Below are positions 23,334 to 34,966 of a DNA stretch of 64,000 nt, piece after piece. This DNA is from Marinobacter maritimus (lineage in GTDB: Bacteria > Pseudomonadota > Gammaproteobacteria > Pseudomonadales > Oleiphilaceae), in NCBI RefSeq assembly GCF_007671675.1, contig NZ_VCGW01000001.1, forward strand, positions 1,426,001-1,490,000, read 5' to 3'. The notes beneath the pieces were generated by a model. It had not been told where the DNA came from and searched no databases. It saw only the letters and a program-made list of their open reading frames with translations. Each line of letters opens with the position of its first letter. Positions within the stretch are counted from its first letter, which is position 1. The translations under genes and the position numbers were made by a program.

Positions 23334-26045
23334 CTAAGGAGTCAGTAGCTCACCCTCAGGGCTGATCAGCAGCACCTTCCAGCCTGTTCCCTCGCGTGTC
23401 AAAGCCACAATTTCGTCGTCCCGATAATTGGCCAGCCCCGTAGCTTCTGAATCAACAGAGTTTATCTGGAAACGCCACTCGTTTCGGAACACAGTGGTTT
23501 CCTCATCTGGCTCGGCTTCGGGCGTCATAGACACTCGAGCGACGATAGCAGAACGAATACCACTGGTTCCCGCAGAGCCAGTGAAGTCGCCATTGGTAAC
23601 GCCAGCAGCGACCAGATCACCGGCAAAGCTGGTTAATGCAGCAAACTGCTCTTCGGAAGTATCTCCCTCGTCATTCAGATTAAACGCCCTTACAACCTCG
23701 CCACCGATGGTGTACCCAAGCACGAAACCACTTGCGCTGGAGTCGGGTTGAGTGGTCAGGCTCAGGTTATCTTCCTCATCTTGCTCAACGGTGTACTCAT
23801 TGCTGCCATTGCCAAGCAACCATAGGGTACTTCCGATCACCACGCCGCTTGTAATCTGTTCATCCGCGTCTGTGCCTCGTTGGTTTACCGTGAGGTTGCC
23901 GTCTCCTGATGCCGTGGTATAAAAATGGAGATCCTCACCCCCCAGTGAAGGCTCACCGTTCACAGCCCCGCGAGCGGATCCGAACAGTAACGGACTGGTG
24001 CCGTCAGCACTTGCTCCAGCTACATGATCATCTGCGGCCGCACCGGCCTGCCGGGTCCACGCCAGCGCCGGAGTGAAGCCGTTTCCATCCGCCAATGAAT
24101 CGATCCGCTGCAGATAACTGTCGAAGCCTCCAGCCGCTGTTTGCCCTGGCCACACACCATCAGTCTCGCCGGCAAGCACAACGTAGCCCCTTGCAGCATT
24201 TATGCCCGCCCAGCGAACCAGATCGTCTCCAGTGGTACCGGTTCGAGTCGTCCAGGTTTCCACGTACTCGCCGCCATTAATTGATTCGTCGTACCAGTAC
24301 AATGTGCTGACAACATCTATACCGCCCTGCTCTGTGGTGCCATCCACCGGCCTGTCTGTGCTGTAGGCCACCAGAAGCTCGAAGCGGTCACTCTTGATGT
24401 TGTCCTTTGTCACCTGGCGCTTAACCACGCTGATAACCGGCTCTGGTGCCAACAATTGATCTCCGGGAGCGGATACCTCAAGTAATTGAAGCAAGCCACC
24501 TTTCTGGCTGAATAAAAGGACTTTTACCCGGTCGCTATCCATACTGTCGTATCCGGCCACAAACATGATGCCGGCATGTCCCACCGCTACATCCGTAGCC
24601 ACGAAGCTGTTTCCCACACCAAAAACCAGGGGTGATACAAGCTCATTAATACTGACCCGAAGTGTTTCATCTTCCGCCGCCCGGGCATAATTCTCACGCC
24701 CAACCTGAAAGCCCTCGTCCAGACCCAGCAAGATAAAACGATCATCCAGATCGGGATTGGAATAGGTGCTAGAGTCGGCCACAGTGATTGAGAATTCGAC
24801 CGTATCTACCCCATCCGGAAATACAAGCTCATCTCCTGGCAGGCTCGTGCTGAACTCGGTGCCAAGTCGGGCAGTGGAATCCTCCGAATGACTCAGCTTG
24901 GCTCGAACTATCCCCTCACGCTCTCCGAACAGGCGCGCCACATATCCCCGGGAGTCGCCAACATTCAGCGTGTCTCGTATGCCACTGGCCATGGTTTCAA
25001 GACGCACCCTCGGCTCGTTGTCATCAATCACCAGCGTGGTACGAACACCGTCATTGGTCTCACCCAGCCCGGCGAGGCCAGAGCGTACTTCCGTAAGATC
25101 GAGTTGCAATGCTTCAGAGGGTTCGGGAAAGCTGTCATCCACGACCTCCAGGCGGATATAACATTCGGTAATCCCAGGCTCGAATGTGAGAACCCCACTG
25201 GTATACACCCCCGCGTTATCCGCTTCATAGGTCAGGTAGGAAGGGCTTTCCAATAGCGCATCACTGCCACTGCCCAAGGTAACGATATCCAGCCCGGGAA
25301 TGGCATCACCGGCGTTGGCCTTGCTGTGATCACAGCGTTGATGCGGGGCAGTATTACCAGGATCGCAGCGGGAAGCGTCGTAACTCGATGTCAGTTCGAA
25401 CGCAACCGCCACGCGGGTTACTGAAGGCCGATCCAACAGTACTTTTACGAAAACCGCGCGGGTAGGCAACGTTAGATCGCGAGTACCGGAAACAGCGCCG
25501 TTTGCATCATAGGTATTGACGGTAAAGCTGTGTTCACCGGGCGTTTCCAGAACGGGCAACTCGCAACGTTCTCGGAGGGTATCCGGAATAGTCGGAGAGA
25601 CACCTTCGGTAAACGTATCAGTTTCCAGGGACAGGGCGTTATATTTGACCTCTATATCGAACGGCTGGGCGCCAGCCATTTGGCCGTCTGTGCTCACCAG
25701 ATTAATATCGGTCAGTTTGCCAAGATCAGCATCGCCCCGGGCGCCGCCGCTGAGGCCTGGTACACCCCGCATGATGACACCTTGCCGCGCTTTGTTGCTG
25801 GTATCTTCAAGAGCCAGCCACGACGGCGCATTCGTCAAGGTATAGTCGAGAATATCCTCCCCGCCGTAAGCACCAAAGTTGTAGTAGTACTCCACACCCA
25901 GATAGGCAGTCGCCGGTGGTATACCCAGAATCGTCGGCTGATCCGGATCTTTCTCGGTTTTACAGCCGGAAGCGGAAAAAGCAAACAGCAGGACAACAGC
26001 CACCTGCAAGGCGATAACAGTGCGAGGAAACAACTCGGCGCGCAT
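23334..26045 (-). CDS. large surface/periplasmic lipoprotein with Calx-beta and repeat domains
   Basis: A 903-residue lipoprotein. The signal ends in FSASGC (C28 lipidated). An Ig-like putative domain comes next (about 38-130, PTILGIPPATAYLGVEYYYN, NAPSWLALED). Two Calx-beta-like modules cover about 225-475 (GVLTFEPGITECYIRLEVVDDSFPEPSEALQL; LVFPDGVDTVEFSITVADS). The remainder resembles beta-propeller/SBBP-type repeats (WTRQAGAAADDHVAGASADG, GEPSLGGEDLHFYT). Such architectures suggest calcium-dependent adhesion or surface binding, but nothing catalytic is visible. It is transcribed alone. Its acidic, D/E-rich composition suits a halophilic or marine envelope. Confidence 0.75.
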   Translation of the reverse strand: MRAELFPRTVIALQVAVVLLFAFSASGCKTEKDPDQPTILGIPPATAYLGVEYYYNFGAYGGEDILDYTLTNAPSWLALEDTSNKARQGVIMRGVPGLSGGARGDADLGKLTDINLVSTDGQMAGAQPFDIEVKYNALSLETDTFTEGVSPTIPDTLRERCELPVLETPGEHSFTVNTYDANGAVSGTRDLTLPTRAVFVKVLLDRPSVTRVAVAFELTSSYDASRCDPGNTAPHQRCDHSKANAGDAIPGLDIVTLGSGSDALLESPSYLTYEADNAGVYTSGVLTFEPGITECYIRLEVVDDSFPEPSEALQLDLTEVRSGLAGLGETNDGVRTTLVIDDNEPRVRLETMASGIRDTLNVGDSRGYVARLFGEREGIVRAKLSHSEDSTARLGTEFSTSLPGDELVFPDGVDTVEFSITVADSSTYSNPDLDDRFILLGLDEGFQVGRENYARAAEDETLRVSINELVSPLVFGVGNSFVATDVAVGHAGIMFVAGYDSMDSDRVKVLLFSQKGGLLQLLEVSAPGDQLLAPEPVISVVKRQVTKDNIKSDRFELLVAYSTDRPVDGTTEQGGIDVVSTLYWYDESINGGEYVETWTTRTGTTGDDLVRWAGINAARGYVVLAGETDGVWPGQTAAGGFDSYLQRIDSLADGNGFTPALAWTRQAGAAADDHVAGASADGTSPLLFGSARGAVNGEPSLGGEDLHFYTTASGDGNLTVNQRGTDADEQITSGVVIGSTLWLLGNGSNEYTVEQDEEDNLSLTTQPDSSASGFVLGYTIGGEVVRAFNLNDEGDTSEEQFAALTSFAGDLVAAGVTNGDFTGSAGTSGIRSAIVARVSMTPEAEPDEETTVFRNEWRFQINSVDSEATGLANYRDDEIVALTREGTGWKVLLISPEGELLTP

Positions 26046-26236
26046 GAAAAAATCCGTTTCAGAACGTTGTTGTTATGGCAGTGCGTGCACGTTGATAAAA
26101 ACCAGTGACTTACACACCGTTACAGAACAACGCCATGTTAGCCAGTTTCGGAAACGGGGTATCTGCGCGAGTTCTCAGATTCATCTGCTGCCGCCGCAGT
26201 GCGGGTAGTGTTCCCCGCAAACTGTGACTCCAGTAC

Positions 26237-28317
<2,081 letters not shown>

Positions 28318-28344
28318 GTAATTTCAGTTCTGATCCCGGCCGGC

Positions 28345-29376
28345 TCAGTGGCGAGGCGAGCGCTGTTTGCGTTCAAATTCGCGAATACGCTGCCGGCAGT
28401 GTTCTATCGTTTGGGCCGTCATTACGCTACGGCGCTCGTCTTTTAATTCACCGCCCAGATTGCGAACAACACACTGAGCAGTTTCAAGCATGAATTCAAA
28501 GGCCTGCAATGCATTAGTTGGCCCTGGCATACTCATAAAAAAGCTGATACCCGGTGTCGTCATGGCAGCTACGTCATTGGGCCTGAAGGTGCCTGGCTCA
28601 ACCGCGTTCGCCACGCTGAATTGCACAGGGCTGATGGTGTCCTCGGCTTCATGGCGGTGGTATATCTTCATGTCGCCATGCACCAGGCCGCAAGCTTCAA
28701 ACAGCTTTTGCAGTGCGCTCCCGCTAAAATCCTCTCCCTGACGGGCGAGCACATTGATCACGATAACCTCACGGGCTTCCGGGCGGTTGGCACCTGCCAG
28801 AGGTTGCTCCGGGCCGGTGCCCACAGGATCACGGCGCGCCGTATCTTGTTCTACGTCAGTCGTGCTTGCAGAAGACTCATTTCTGGTGTCCTCCGATGAA
28901 GGTTGTTCTGGCGGAGACAACTCATCATCTTCAGCCCCCCAGCCCGTATCACCGGTCAGATCTTCTGGCTCCACGGAGGAGAAACCAGACTCTCCCACGC
29001 CGCTATCGACTGCGTCCCTTCCCGGGCCCTGAGCGTCACCTTCAAGTGAATCGTCGGGCAAGTTTGCATCTTCCCACAGAGCTTCACGAACGGGCCGTGT
29101 CGGCTTTTGTTTCGGAGCACGGGAACGTGACGGTTTTTCACGCCTTACGTAGCCACGCTCCTCCAGAGTATCTTTCGAAATTGTCCTCGCCCCACCGTTC
29201 GGGAGCTCAGGATTATGATGTTCATCCAGAGGAGAATCTTTCAGGTCATCGGCGCCCATACCGGAAGAAATCGCAATAGACTCCTTGCGGGCGCGGCGCA
29301 TGCGCCTTAAACCATCAATAACAATGCCGATGATGACCAGGGTACCGATGGCAATTAACCATTCCCTAAGTGACAT
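28345..29376 (-). CDS. zipA: cell division protein ZipA
   Basis: A 343-residue inner-membrane protein that anchors FtsZ to the membrane. The N-terminal helix is SLREWLIAIGTLVIIGIVIDGLRRMRRARK. A long P/E/D-rich linker (about 35-200) follows, and the C-terminal ZipA domain (about 205-340, REVIVINVLARQGEDFSGSALQKLFEAC; FFMSMPGPTNALQAFEFMLE) binds the FtsZ tail. ATG 29376 gives the standard MSLREW-like start. It lies 147 bp downstream of smc on the same strand and is probably in the same transcript. Confidence 0.95.
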   Translation of the reverse strand: MSLREWLIAIGTLVIIGIVIDGLRRMRRARKESIAISSGMGADDLKDSPLDEHHNPELPNGGARTISKDTLEERGYVRREKPSRSRAPKQKPTRPVREALWEDANLPDDSLEGDAQGPGRDAVDSGVGESGFSSVEPEDLTGDTGWGAEDDELSPPEQPSSEDTRNESSASTTDVEQDTARRDPVGTGPEQPLAGANRPEAREVIVINVLARQGEDFSGSALQKLFEACGLVHGDMKIYHRHEAEDTISPVQFSVANAVEPGTFRPNDVAAMTTPGISFFMSMPGPTNALQAFEFMLETAQCVVRNLGGELKDERRSVMTAQTIEHCRQRIREFERKQRSPRH

Positions 29377-29523
29377 AGTGCTGCTGTCCTGTTTGCAGAT
29401 CAGATCCGGAAGCGAATAAAGGGCTCCGGTTGCTACTCTAAAAAAACCACGAAGTGAATACAACGCAAAGCCGCATCACATGGCCTTTTTGTCATGCTTG
29501 GCGGTTTTCTGGTCAGTCTGATT

Positions 29524-32500
29524 TCAGGCCTCTGCCAGAGCAGCGGCCTCTTCGACATCCACAGAAACCAGACGCGAACACCCAGGCTCGTGCATGGTAA
29601 CGCCCATAAGCTGATCTGCCATTTCCATAGCAATCTTGTTATGGGTTATGTAGATAAATTGTACCTGTTTTGACATTTCCTTGACCAGATTGGCGTAGCG
29701 ACCGACGTTGGCGTCATCAAGAGGCGCATCAACCTCATCCAGCATACAGAACGGCGCCGGGTTGAGCTGGAAAATAGAGAACACCAGCGCAATGGCCGTT
29801 AGCGCCTTTTCACCACCGGAAAGCAGGTGGATCGTACTGTTCTTCTTGCCTGGCGGCCTGGCCATGATCGTCACGCCGGTTTCCAGAAGATCCTCGCCCG
29901 TCAGTTCGAGATAGGCATTGCCGCCGCCAAATACTTTCGGGAACAGTGCCTGTAAGCCTTCGTTTATCTGATCGAAAGTTTCCTTGAAGCGCTGACGGGT
30001 TTCGCGATCGATTTTGCGGATTGCGGTATCAAGAATCTCCAGCGCTTCCATCAGATCCTCGTGCTGGCTATCGAGATAGGTTTTACGCTCACTCTGAACC
30101 TGATACTCATCAATCGCCGCGAGGTTAATCGCACCAAGGCGCTGGATACGGCTCCCGATTCTTTCAAGCTCCGCTGACCACTCGTCCGGATTCGAATCCT
30201 CAGGCAACTGTGAGAGTATGTCTTGCAACTTCACATCCAGCTCTTCAAGCTGCTCAATATGGTTGCCCGAGCGGATCTCGAGCGCCTGGGACTCCATTTT
30301 CAGTTTTTCCAGCTTTGAGCGGACGTCCTGAATCCGGTGATCTGTGCCGCTTCTGCCCTGCTCTTTTTCCCGTACCTCGCGATCAATTTCTTCCAGCGCA
30401 TCACGGGCTGCGTGCAGCTTTTCTTCTTCCGCTAACCGGCGATCCAGCAGTCCTTCAAGCTGCATCTGCAGATCTTCCACGGGCTCTTCCGCACTTTCCC
30501 GGGATTCTCTGAGCATTTCCAGGCGCTCTTCCAGCCGTTCCTTCTGCAGCTGCATGCGGTCGATCGTCTGCCTCAGTCCATCGCGCTGGCTGCTGAGTGA
30601 CTGCAGCTGCAGTTGCAATTGATGCGCGTGATCGCGGTCGTGGCGAGCTTCCTGACGCAAACCATCGAGCTTCTCTCTGAGCATGTCGCGCTGCTCGAGC
30701 AGTCGCTCTTTTTCATCATCCCCGTCTTCGGTCAGCACCAGTGCCTGCTGCCATTCTTCACGAGCGATGCCAAGGTTCTCCTGCTGTTCTTCCAGATTCA
30801 GCGCTACGTCTGCAACATCCTCCTGAATCCGTTCGAGCCGGGCATCAATCTGTTCGGCGCGGGCGCGGAGCCCACTGATTCGCGAGACAACCTGGCCAAG
30901 CTCGCGATCATTGTCGCTCAGTCGGGCCTGGGCATCATCTCTCTCGGTCTCTGCCCTGTCTGTTCGTTCCTGCAAGGCTTCATAACGAGCCCTTACCTCC
31001 TCCAGAGACTGTTCCGCCCGGGCCAGCTGCTGCGTCAGATCATCTACTTTTTTCTGTCGTTCGATAACGCCGATCTGGCCGGCGTCGGAATCGGGCATCA
31101 GAACCCAATCGCGGGCAACCCACACACCCTCACGAGTGATGATGCTGTGGCCTTCTGCAAGCTCAGTTCTCTGTGACAGGGCCTCAGAGAGGGCTTCCGC
31201 AGTTCCGACCCCCGCCAGTATGGCGTTAACAGAAGCCATCCCTTCAACCTTGGCTGCCAACCCGTGAGCCGGCGTTGAAGCGCTGCCCCCAAAACCAGAC
31301 TGAATAACGGCCAGACCCTTTGGTGCGCCGTGCAAAGCCTGAGTCAGCTGATCAATGTCCGGCAACAACAATCCCTGGCTGAAGCGTCCGATAACCTGTT
31401 CCAGCGCGAACTCCCAACCATCGTCTATGCGAAGCTTGCCGGCAACCCGGGGTAGATCACCCAAGCCATGTTCCGCCAGCCATGCCTGCAACCCGTCATC
31501 CTGCCCACCCATCTGCTCGTCGAGCAAAGACTGCTGCGAATCCAGAGCCGCCTGCAGGGTTTGAACCCGTTGGCGGGCGTCAGCCAGGCTCTGTTCAGTA
31601 TCACGCTGGTTATGACGAGCATCCTGTAGCTCATCGTGCACGGCTTCAATGCGTTCAGCGGCTTCCTCACGCTGCAACTCCAGTGTCTCTTGCTGTTCCT
31701 GCAAAGCCTCAAGCTCCGCTCGATCAACCTGACCATCCAGCTGGGCTTGTTCATCGTGAAGCTTGCGCTGGCGAGCCAGCAACTGATCTATAGCCTGTTC
31801 CAGGGAACGGATGCGGGATTGAGCGAGCTCCGCTTCGCGGCGGGCATCTGCAGAACGTGAGCTGAACTCTTCCCAGCGCTGCTGCCATTCGGTCATGGCG
31901 TCTTCCGCTTGCTGAAGCTTCTCACCGGACTCTTCCGAACGGATGGCCAGCGCCTCCTGTTCAGGCTCAATCATATCGAGCTCTTCATGAATTCCGGCCA
32001 GCTTTTCTTCGTCCTGGTTCAGTTCGCGGGCGAGCTCTCGCTGGTTAGCCATGGCCTGATCCAGCTCCGCAGCGGTTTGCCGGCTGCGTTCACGCTGATG
32101 TTCAAGGCTCTGTTCGATGCGGGCAATATCGGCCCCCGCCTCATAATAGCGGGCCTGGGCACGGTTAAAGTGTTCGGTGCGTTCGTGGTGACCATCCCGG
32201 AGAGACTCGAGGGATGTTTCCAGGCTAATACGCTGTGTCAGCTGCTTTTCAAGTTCCAGCTCGGTGTCGCGGATTTTTTCGCGCCAACTTTGCAAGTCGT
32301 TGTCCAGTGCCTGCCACCGCAAAACGGTCAGCTCGGCTTTTTTCTGGCGCTCGTCATGTTTATAGGCTTTGTATTTCTCAGCAGCCGCGGCCTGCCGCTC
32401 CAGGTGCTGCAGCTGACGCCCGAGTTCTTCGCGGAGATCGGTCAGGCGCTCGAGATTTTCCTGAGTGCGACGCATCCGGTTTTCAGTTTCCCGGCGACGT

Positions 32501-33024
32501 TCTTTGTATTTCGATATACCGGCCGCTTCTTCAATATACGTTCGCAGCTCCTCCGGCTTGGCTTCAATCAGCCTAGAAATCATGCCCTGTTCGATAATGG
32601 CGTAGCTTCGAGGCCCGAGACCGGTGCCCAGAAACAGATCGGTAATATCCCTGCGGCGGCATTTCGCACCGTTGAGAAAATACTCAGACTGCCCCTCTCG
32701 GGAAACCCGGCGGCGCACTGAAATTTCGTTGAAACGGACAAATTCTCCGGGAGCGGAACCGTCGCTGTTATCGAAGACAAGCTCGATGGATGCCTGCCCC
32801 ACTGGCTTGCGAGCGCTGGAGCCGTTGAAAATAACGTCGGTCATGGATTCGCCCCGCAAATACTTGGCAGAGCTCTCTCCCATCACCCAACGGACAGCGT
32901 CGATGATATTGGATTTACCGCAGCCATTGGGGCCAACCACTGCCGTCAGATTCGTAGGGAACGGAACCGTAGTGGGGTCTACAAATGACTTGAAGCCGGC
33001 AAGCTTGATAGACTTCAGGCGCAT
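29524..33024 (-). CDS. smc: chromosome segregation ATPase SMC
   Basis: A 1166-residue condensin ATPase. The N-terminal head has Walker A VVGPNGCGKSNIIDAV. Long coiled coils flank the hinge (about 500-670, including LDEQMGGQDDGLQAWLAEHGL). The C-terminal head has the signature LLSGGEKALTAIAL and Walker B FCMLDEVDAPLDDANV. With ScpA and ScpB, both encoded in this window, it forms the SMC condensin that organises newly replicated origins. The start is 1 bp after the GntR stop, so the two are coupled. zipA follows downstream. Confidence 0.97.
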   Translation of the reverse strand: MRLKSIKLAGFKSFVDPTTVPFPTNLTAVVGPNGCGKSNIIDAVRWVMGESSAKYLRGESMTDVIFNGSSARKPVGQASIELVFDNSDGSAPGEFVRFNEISVRRRVSREGQSEYFLNGAKCRRRDITDLFLGTGLGPRSYAIIEQGMISRLIEAKPEELRTYIEEAAGISKYKERRRETENRMRRTQENLERLTDLREELGRQLQHLERQAAAAEKYKAYKHDERQKKAELTVLRWQALDNDLQSWREKIRDTELELEKQLTQRISLETSLESLRDGHHERTEHFNRAQARYYEAGADIARIEQSLEHQRERSRQTAAELDQAMANQRELARELNQDEEKLAGIHEELDMIEPEQEALAIRSEESGEKLQQAEDAMTEWQQRWEEFSSRSADARREAELAQSRIRSLEQAIDQLLARQRKLHDEQAQLDGQVDRAELEALQEQQETLELQREEAAERIEAVHDELQDARHNQRDTEQSLADARQRVQTLQAALDSQQSLLDEQMGGQDDGLQAWLAEHGLGDLPRVAGKLRIDDGWEFALEQVIGRFSQGLLLPDIDQLTQALHGAPKGLAVIQSGFGGSASTPAHGLAAKVEGMASVNAILAGVGTAEALSEALSQRTELAEGHSIITREGVWVARDWVLMPDSDAGQIGVIERQKKVDDLTQQLARAEQSLEEVRARYEALQERTDRAETERDDAQARLSDNDRELGQVVSRISGLRARAEQIDARLERIQEDVADVALNLEEQQENLGIAREEWQQALVLTEDGDDEKERLLEQRDMLREKLDGLRQEARHDRDHAHQLQLQLQSLSSQRDGLRQTIDRMQLQKERLEERLEMLRESRESAEEPVEDLQMQLEGLLDRRLAEEEKLHAARDALEEIDREVREKEQGRSGTDHRIQDVRSKLEKLKMESQALEIRSGNHIEQLEELDVKLQDILSQLPEDSNPDEWSAELERIGSRIQRLGAINLAAIDEYQVQSERKTYLDSQHEDLMEALEILDTAIRKIDRETRQRFKETFDQINEGLQALFPKVFGGGNAYLELTGEDLLETGVTIMARPPGKKNSTIHLLSGGEKALTAIALVFSIFQLNPAPFCMLDEVDAPLDDANVGRYANLVKEMSKQVQFIYITHNKIAMEMADQLMGVTMHEPGCSRLVSVDVEEAAALAEA

Positions 33025-33025
33025 G

Positions 33026-33709
33026 TCACGCGCTCTCCTCCTCCTTGAGCGTACTCAGTACCTGTTGACGCTGATGTTCGCCAAAGGCCTTTATAGCAGA
33101 CTGCATACGGTCAACGTCGCCACTCACCGCAGCGTCTCCAAGGCGGCTGAAGAATACAGCTGTCTGCCCAATGCCTCCCCGGAAATTTTCCAGAGCAACA
33201 AAATAGGTGCGACTGATAGCGGGCCGGAAGTTCTCCAGAGTTTCCTCCAGAAATGGGTTGTCCACGAGCCCGTAAGCGTAACGCATGACGCCAAAGCCCG
33301 CATCGATCACTTTTTCTGCCGCATCCGGCCCTGTTGAGTTTACAGCCTGGATGACCGCCTCAACCTCCCGGACCCGGCCCATAACACCGCCCAGTTCATC
33401 ACCCGACCAGCGTTCGATAACCTTGCGTCCGAGCATGCACAGCAAATCAATGTAGATATCGTAAAGACTGTTAACACTCGCCACGGTCAGGCTGGAAACA
33501 ACCGCGCCTCTGCGTGGGAAAATATCAATAAGATGTCTACGCTCCAGAATCAGCAAAGCCTCACGCACCGAACCACGGCTGACATTGAGATCACCCGAAA
33601 CCTTGAGTTCCTGGATACGACTCCCGGGCTTCAGGTCCCGCGTGACAATCCTCTGCTCGAGATGCTGGGCGATCTGTTCGGAGAGACTTTCTGGGGCCTG
33701 AAACGTCAT
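33026..33709 (-). CDS. GntR-family (FadR/FCD-type) transcriptional regulator
   Basis: A 227-residue regulator. The winged HTH (about 10-70) is IAQHLEQRIVTRDLKPGSRIQE with VSRGSVREALLILERRHLIDIFPRRGAVV. The C-terminal FCD-type all-helical domain follows (VNSLYDIYIDLLCMLGRK). It lies immediately upstream of smc with a 1-bp gap, as in Pseudomonas, where a GntR gene also precedes smc. Whether it regulates smc is not known; the tight spacing points to co-expression. Confidence 0.9.
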   Translation of the reverse strand: MTFQAPESLSEQIAQHLEQRIVTRDLKPGSRIQELKVSGDLNVSRGSVREALLILERRHLIDIFPRRGAVVSSLTVASVNSLYDIYIDLLCMLGRKVIERWSGDELGGVMGRVREVEAVIQAVNSTGPDAAEKVIDAGFGVMRYAYGLVDNPFLEETLENFRPAISRTYFVALENFRGGIGQTAVFFSRLGDAAVSGDVDRMQSAIKAFGEHQRQQVLSTLKEEESA

Positions 33710-34010
33710 ACGGAATGTTGCTCACTTCTGAAAACAGCAGGGATTCAGTTAATGCTATAACTGCGAGAGTTTAACACAGGGATTCTTCATCCCCACCCCC
33801 TTGGTCAGCATTTTGCGCCTGTAACCGCATCCTCCGGAAAGAGCTTGCCGTTTTTTTGACACTTGGATCCGGACTTGCTCAAAGGCACCCCAAAGCACTT
33901 TAAATAACGATTACATCAAATTGTTTTAGATGCATTTTTTAGTTATAGGCACATACAATGCTAACCACTCTGCAAGCGAATGATCGATTCTGTCTGCAGA
34001 GTGAACCCCA
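33710..34010. other. 301-bp divergent intergenic region with a promoter candidate
   Basis: The region separates the leftward gntR-smc unit from the rightward diguanylate cyclase. TTGTTT (33921-33926), 17 nt, TATAGG (33944-33949) is a plausible promoter for the cyclase gene. No convincing palindrome or leftward promoter was found for gntR. Confidence 0.4.
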
Positions 34011-34937
34011 GTGAAAAACATACCGTCGATACAGAGATCCACCTCTCAACCAAAAGATCTGGCAGCGCTACGACAAGCCTATCAGGGCTGGTCGAGCACT
34101 CCCGATCCTCTCAGCAGACTTACCCGGCGGCTTTCCACGACACTGTCGCTGGAAACCCAGCTTGGTATTCTTGCGGAAGAACTGGGCGGAATCATTCCCT
34201 TCGACGCGCTGATTTACCGCCATCAGATAGCTCATCGTGATTTCGTGTATGCAACCGGTATCGGTGGACCTCACCGCTGTGAGTATCGGCTTAATCTCGA
34301 AAGCGTGTGTTACGGAACTTTGACGCTGAGCCGTCGCCAAAAATTTTCGGATGAGGAGCTGCAAGGCATTGAAATGATCATCAGCGCGGCCATCTGCCCG
34401 CTGCGCAATGCCTGCCAGTTTATTGCCATTGAACAGGCGGCGCTGACTGATTCGCTAACGGCAATTCCTAACAAACGTGCCCTGGATGAACAACTTCAGC
34501 GCGCGAGCCTGCTTGCGCAACGCCATGCAGAGGAGTACGCCTTGATTCTCTGCGACCTGGATCATTTCAAAACGGTAAACGATCAGCACGGGCACGTGGT
34601 GGGTGATCACTTGCTGCGATTGACGGCTGAGGCACTGGAGGCCGCAATCAGAAATTCAGACAGTGTTTACCGGTTTGGTGGGGAAGAGTTTGCTATTTTG
34701 CTGCCCCATACGGGCGAGCAGGAAGCCCGGGACGTAGCCGACCGGGTGCGCAGTGCCATTGCAAACCTCAGGGTGGACTGCGGAGGCACTGAGCTGTCGG
34801 TAACCGTCAGTTGCGGTGTGGCCCAGCACATGCAAGAGGAAACCCCGGACCAGTGGATAGCACGCGCTGACGAAGCGCTGTATAGAGCCAAGGATCAGGG
34901 CCGGAACTGCACCCGGGTGTTCGCGACCATTCGCTGA
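34011..34937 (+). CDS. GGDEF diguanylate cyclase with N-terminal GAF-like domain
   Basis: A 308-residue cytosolic enzyme that makes c-di-GMP from two GTP. The N-terminal 130 residues (LSTTLSLETQLGILAEELGGIIPFDALIYRHQ) look like a degenerate GAF sensor. The GGDEF domain begins LTDSLTAIPNKRALDEQL, has DLDHFKTVNDQHGH and active YRFGGEEFAILL, and carries an RxxD I-site (RNSD) five residues earlier, so product inhibition is likely. The start is GTG 34011 with a weak ribosome-binding site. No output partner is adjacent. Confidence 0.92.
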   Translation: MKNIPSIQRSTSQPKDLAALRQAYQGWSSTPDPLSRLTRRLSTTLSLETQLGILAEELGGIIPFDALIYRHQIAHRDFVYATGIGGPHRCEYRLNLESVCYGTLTLSRRQKFSDEELQGIEMIISAAICPLRNACQFIAIEQAALTDSLTAIPNKRALDEQLQRASLLAQRHAEEYALILCDLDHFKTVNDQHGHVVGDHLLRLTAEALEAAIRNSDSVYRFGGEEFAILLPHTGEQEARDVADRVRSAIANLRVDCGGTELSVTVSCGVAQHMQEETPDQWIARADEALYRAKDQGRNCTRVFATIR

Positions 34938-34966
34938 ACAGCCCGGTTCAGTATTACAACACCGAC

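Noticed and set aside
28345-29376. Low-complexity acidic region of ZipA considered as a repeat or insertion
   Set aside because: A long P/Q/E/D-rich linker is normal for ZipA between the membrane helix and the FtsZ-binding domain.
31909-32721. 270-codon plus-strand ORF opposite smc
   Set aside because: Mirror-frame product of the SMC coiled-coil codons; composition is not that of a real protein.
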